A program made the position numbers and the translations under genes. 64,000 nucleotides of DNA, taken from CAZNPU01 sp964575335. GTDB taxonomy: Bacteria > Planctomycetota > Phycisphaerae > Phycisphaerales > SM1A02. Below, piece by piece: positions 62,755-64,000 of the stretch; position 1 is the first letter of the stretch; each line of letters opens with the position of its first letter. The notes below the pieces were generated by a model. That model saw only the letters and a list, made by a program, of their open reading frames with translations. It was not told where the DNA came from and ran no database searches. The stretch is taken from NCBI GenBank assembly GCA_964575335.1, contig CAZNPU010000003.1, forward strand, positions 186,001-250,000. The letters are read 5' to 3'.

Positions 62755-64000
62755 ATGATGAAACGCAATCGCATCGTACAACTCGTGGCTTTGCTCGTCG
62801 TGGTGATCAGTTTGGCGTCATCCGGCGTGCTGTTGCCGCGTCTTGTCGATCGAGCCGACGAGCGTGTGCTGCGTTACACCAATGTCTCAGTTGAAGGTGC
62901 GCCGCCCTTTATTGCCTTGGGCACGATGATCGGCGCGCTGCGGGGGTTGATCGTCGATTATCTCTGGATCAAAGTGCATCTCATGAAAGAGCAGGGGCTC
63001 TTGTATGAGGTGATGGCCGATGCCGAGCTGATCACGAAACTCCAGCCCCGGTTTGCCAAAGTCTGGGCGTTCCACGGCCACAACATGGCGTACAACATTT
63101 CGGTGGCCACGCACACTCGGGAAGAGCGGTGGGAATGGGTGCAGGCGGGCATTCGCCTGGTGCGCAACGAGGGACTTCGCTATAACCCCAACAACATTGA
63201 ACTGCATCGGGAACTTGCGTTCTGGTTCGGCCACAAAATCGAGGGCGTGGCTGACGATGCGCATCTGTTTTACAAGCGTGAGTTCTGCCACGAATGGCAT
63301 CTGCTGCTTGGCCCGCCGCCGATTGATTACCAGGAGCGCATCGCATGGATCAAAGAGATTGCCGATGCGCCGGAAACATTGCAGGCTGCTGAGCAGCGCA
63401 CGCCCGGCGTGATGGCGCTGTATCAGAAGCTCAACGAGATTCTCACTCGATACAACCCCAATGCTTCGCTCAAACTCGATCGGTCGTTCCTCAATCAGTA
63501 CACGATGTGGCAGGAAGTGACTCAGCGGTCGGTAGCGGCGAAACTGTTGGGCAAAGAGCAGGAATACCGCGAGCAGTATCCGGCATTCAGCGCATTTGAT
63601 GAACTCGCCAAAGATCCTGAATTGCAGGACGTATGGAAGACGCTGATTGCGCACACGCGCAAACGTGTGCTCAAAGACGAGTACAACATGGATCCGCAGT
63701 TGATGTACCGCTACACTGTGGAGCTTGGCCCGATCGACTGGCGGCACGGCCAGGCCCATGCGCTGTACTGGTCGCGGCGAGGATCAGAACTGGGCAAGGG
63801 CCGGCTGTCGGAAGACGATATCTACATTGATCTGAACAACGACAGCCAGCAGCTTCAGGCAATGCAGGATTTGGCGCGCTTCGGCCGCATCACCTTCGAT
63901 CCGTTTTCCGTTGAGTTGCCCGGCCGCTTTCCCGAGCCTCGCTGGATCGACAAGATGTTCGATCTGTTTCTGGAAATGTACGTCAAGCACTACGAGGTGC
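62755..64000 (+). CDS. Membrane-anchored protein of unknown function, cut by the window end
   Basis: The reading frame starts at ATG ATG (62755) and stays open to the window end, giving at least 415 residues. An N-terminal membrane helix (IVQLVALLVVVISLASSGVLL) is followed by a probably helical, TPR-like body. Strongly patterned segments are IVDYLWIKVHLMKEQGLLYE, FAKVWAFHGHNMAYNISV, RWEWVQAGIRLVRNEGLRYN, ELHRELAFWFGHKIEG and YRYTVELGPIDWRHGQAHAL. I do not recognise the family. It follows the permease by 47 bases and probably belongs to the same operon, so it may be an accessory factor of the ABC-SPFH block. Confidence 0.7.
   Translation, partial: MMKRNRIVQLVALLVVVISLASSGVLLPRLVDRADERVLRYTNVSVEGAPPFIALGTMIGALRGLIVDYLWIKVHLMKEQGLLYEVMADAELITKLQPRFAKVWAFHGHNMAYNISVATHTREERWEWVQAGIRLVRNEGLRYNPNNIELHRELAFWFGHKIEGVADDAHLFYKREFCHEWHLLLGPPPIDYQERIAWIKEIADAPETLQAAEQRTPGVMALYQKLNEILTRYNPNASLKLDRSFLNQYTMWQEVTQRSVAAKLLGKEQEYREQYPAFSAFDELAKDPELQDVWKTLIAHTRKRVLKDEYNMDPQLMYRYTVELGPIDWRHGQAHALYWSRRGSELGKGRLSEDDIYIDLNNDSQQLQAMQDLARFGRITFDPFSVELPGRFPEPRWIDKMFDLFLEMYVKHYEV

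Noticed and set aside
62887..63759. Minus-strand open frame of 290 codons near the window end
   Set aside because: It lies opposite the plus-strand frame that begins at 62755 and runs to the end. That frame has an N-terminal membrane helix, good spacing after the permease and patterned segments, so it is the gene.

Overview
The window looks like a chromosomal segment of a planctomycete, most likely class Phycisphaerae. The DNA is moderately GC-rich. Two secreted proteins carry dockerin-like repeats of the GDGVVNVDDLL...IGSW type common in that group, there is a divergent type II secretion system (T2SS), and several long membrane and glycosylation proteins look planctomycetal. This placement is inferred from family content. 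No rRNA, tRNA, CRISPR array, integrase or insertion sequence was seen.

Layout. (1) 1-3382, minus strand: UV damage endonuclease (uvsE), a SnoaL-like protein and a GH15 glucoamylase/trehalase-type enzyme. (2) 3792-18882, minus strand: a nearly complete T2SS operon, transcribed gspE-F-G-H-I-J-K-L-M, a GspC-like protein, gspD, then a beta-propeller lipoprotein. Several components are unusual: GspJ has a glycine-rich tail, the GspC-like protein has a long acidic tail, GspD seems to have an extra N-domain, and GspL resembles a PilM/PilN fusion. An exported LTxxQ-like protein and a lone CoA-transferase alpha subunit lie upstream. (3) 21547-31418, plus strand: a secreted beta-helix protein with dockerin-like repeats, a HEAT-repeat lipoprotein, an MDR dehydrogenase with an altered zinc site, a MATE transporter, and a 1056-residue secreted beta-helix/PKD protein with an internal dockerin-like module, closed by a strong terminator. 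The two beta-helix proteins are candidate T2SS cargo.

(4) 31771-47254, plus strand: a 14-gene surface-polysaccharide cluster with a flippase, a Wzy/WaaL-like protein, four GT4 and three GT2 glycosyltransferases, a polysaccharide deacetylase, a FemAB-like acyltransferase, a sulfotransferase and a split Alg14/Alg13-type glycosyltransferase. The genes are tightly coupled, and the product is probably a decorated, perhaps sulfated, polymer. No initiating transferase or outer-membrane export gene is present. (5) 47347-53028, minus strand: a phosphoribosyltransferase/hydrolase fusion whose active-site motifs are eroded in both halves, a stand-alone receiver protein, and uvrA.

(6) 53119-64000: an ABC-2 permease faces away from a plus-strand block of three consecutive SPFH (HflK/HflC-like) genes, an ABC ATPase with three short repeats in its C-terminal tail, a second ABC-2 permease, and a membrane-anchored protein of unknown function that runs off the window. 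The divergent intergenic region holds a perfectly centred nested palindrome. This SPFH-ABC block is the best candidate here for a coherent, poorly described system.
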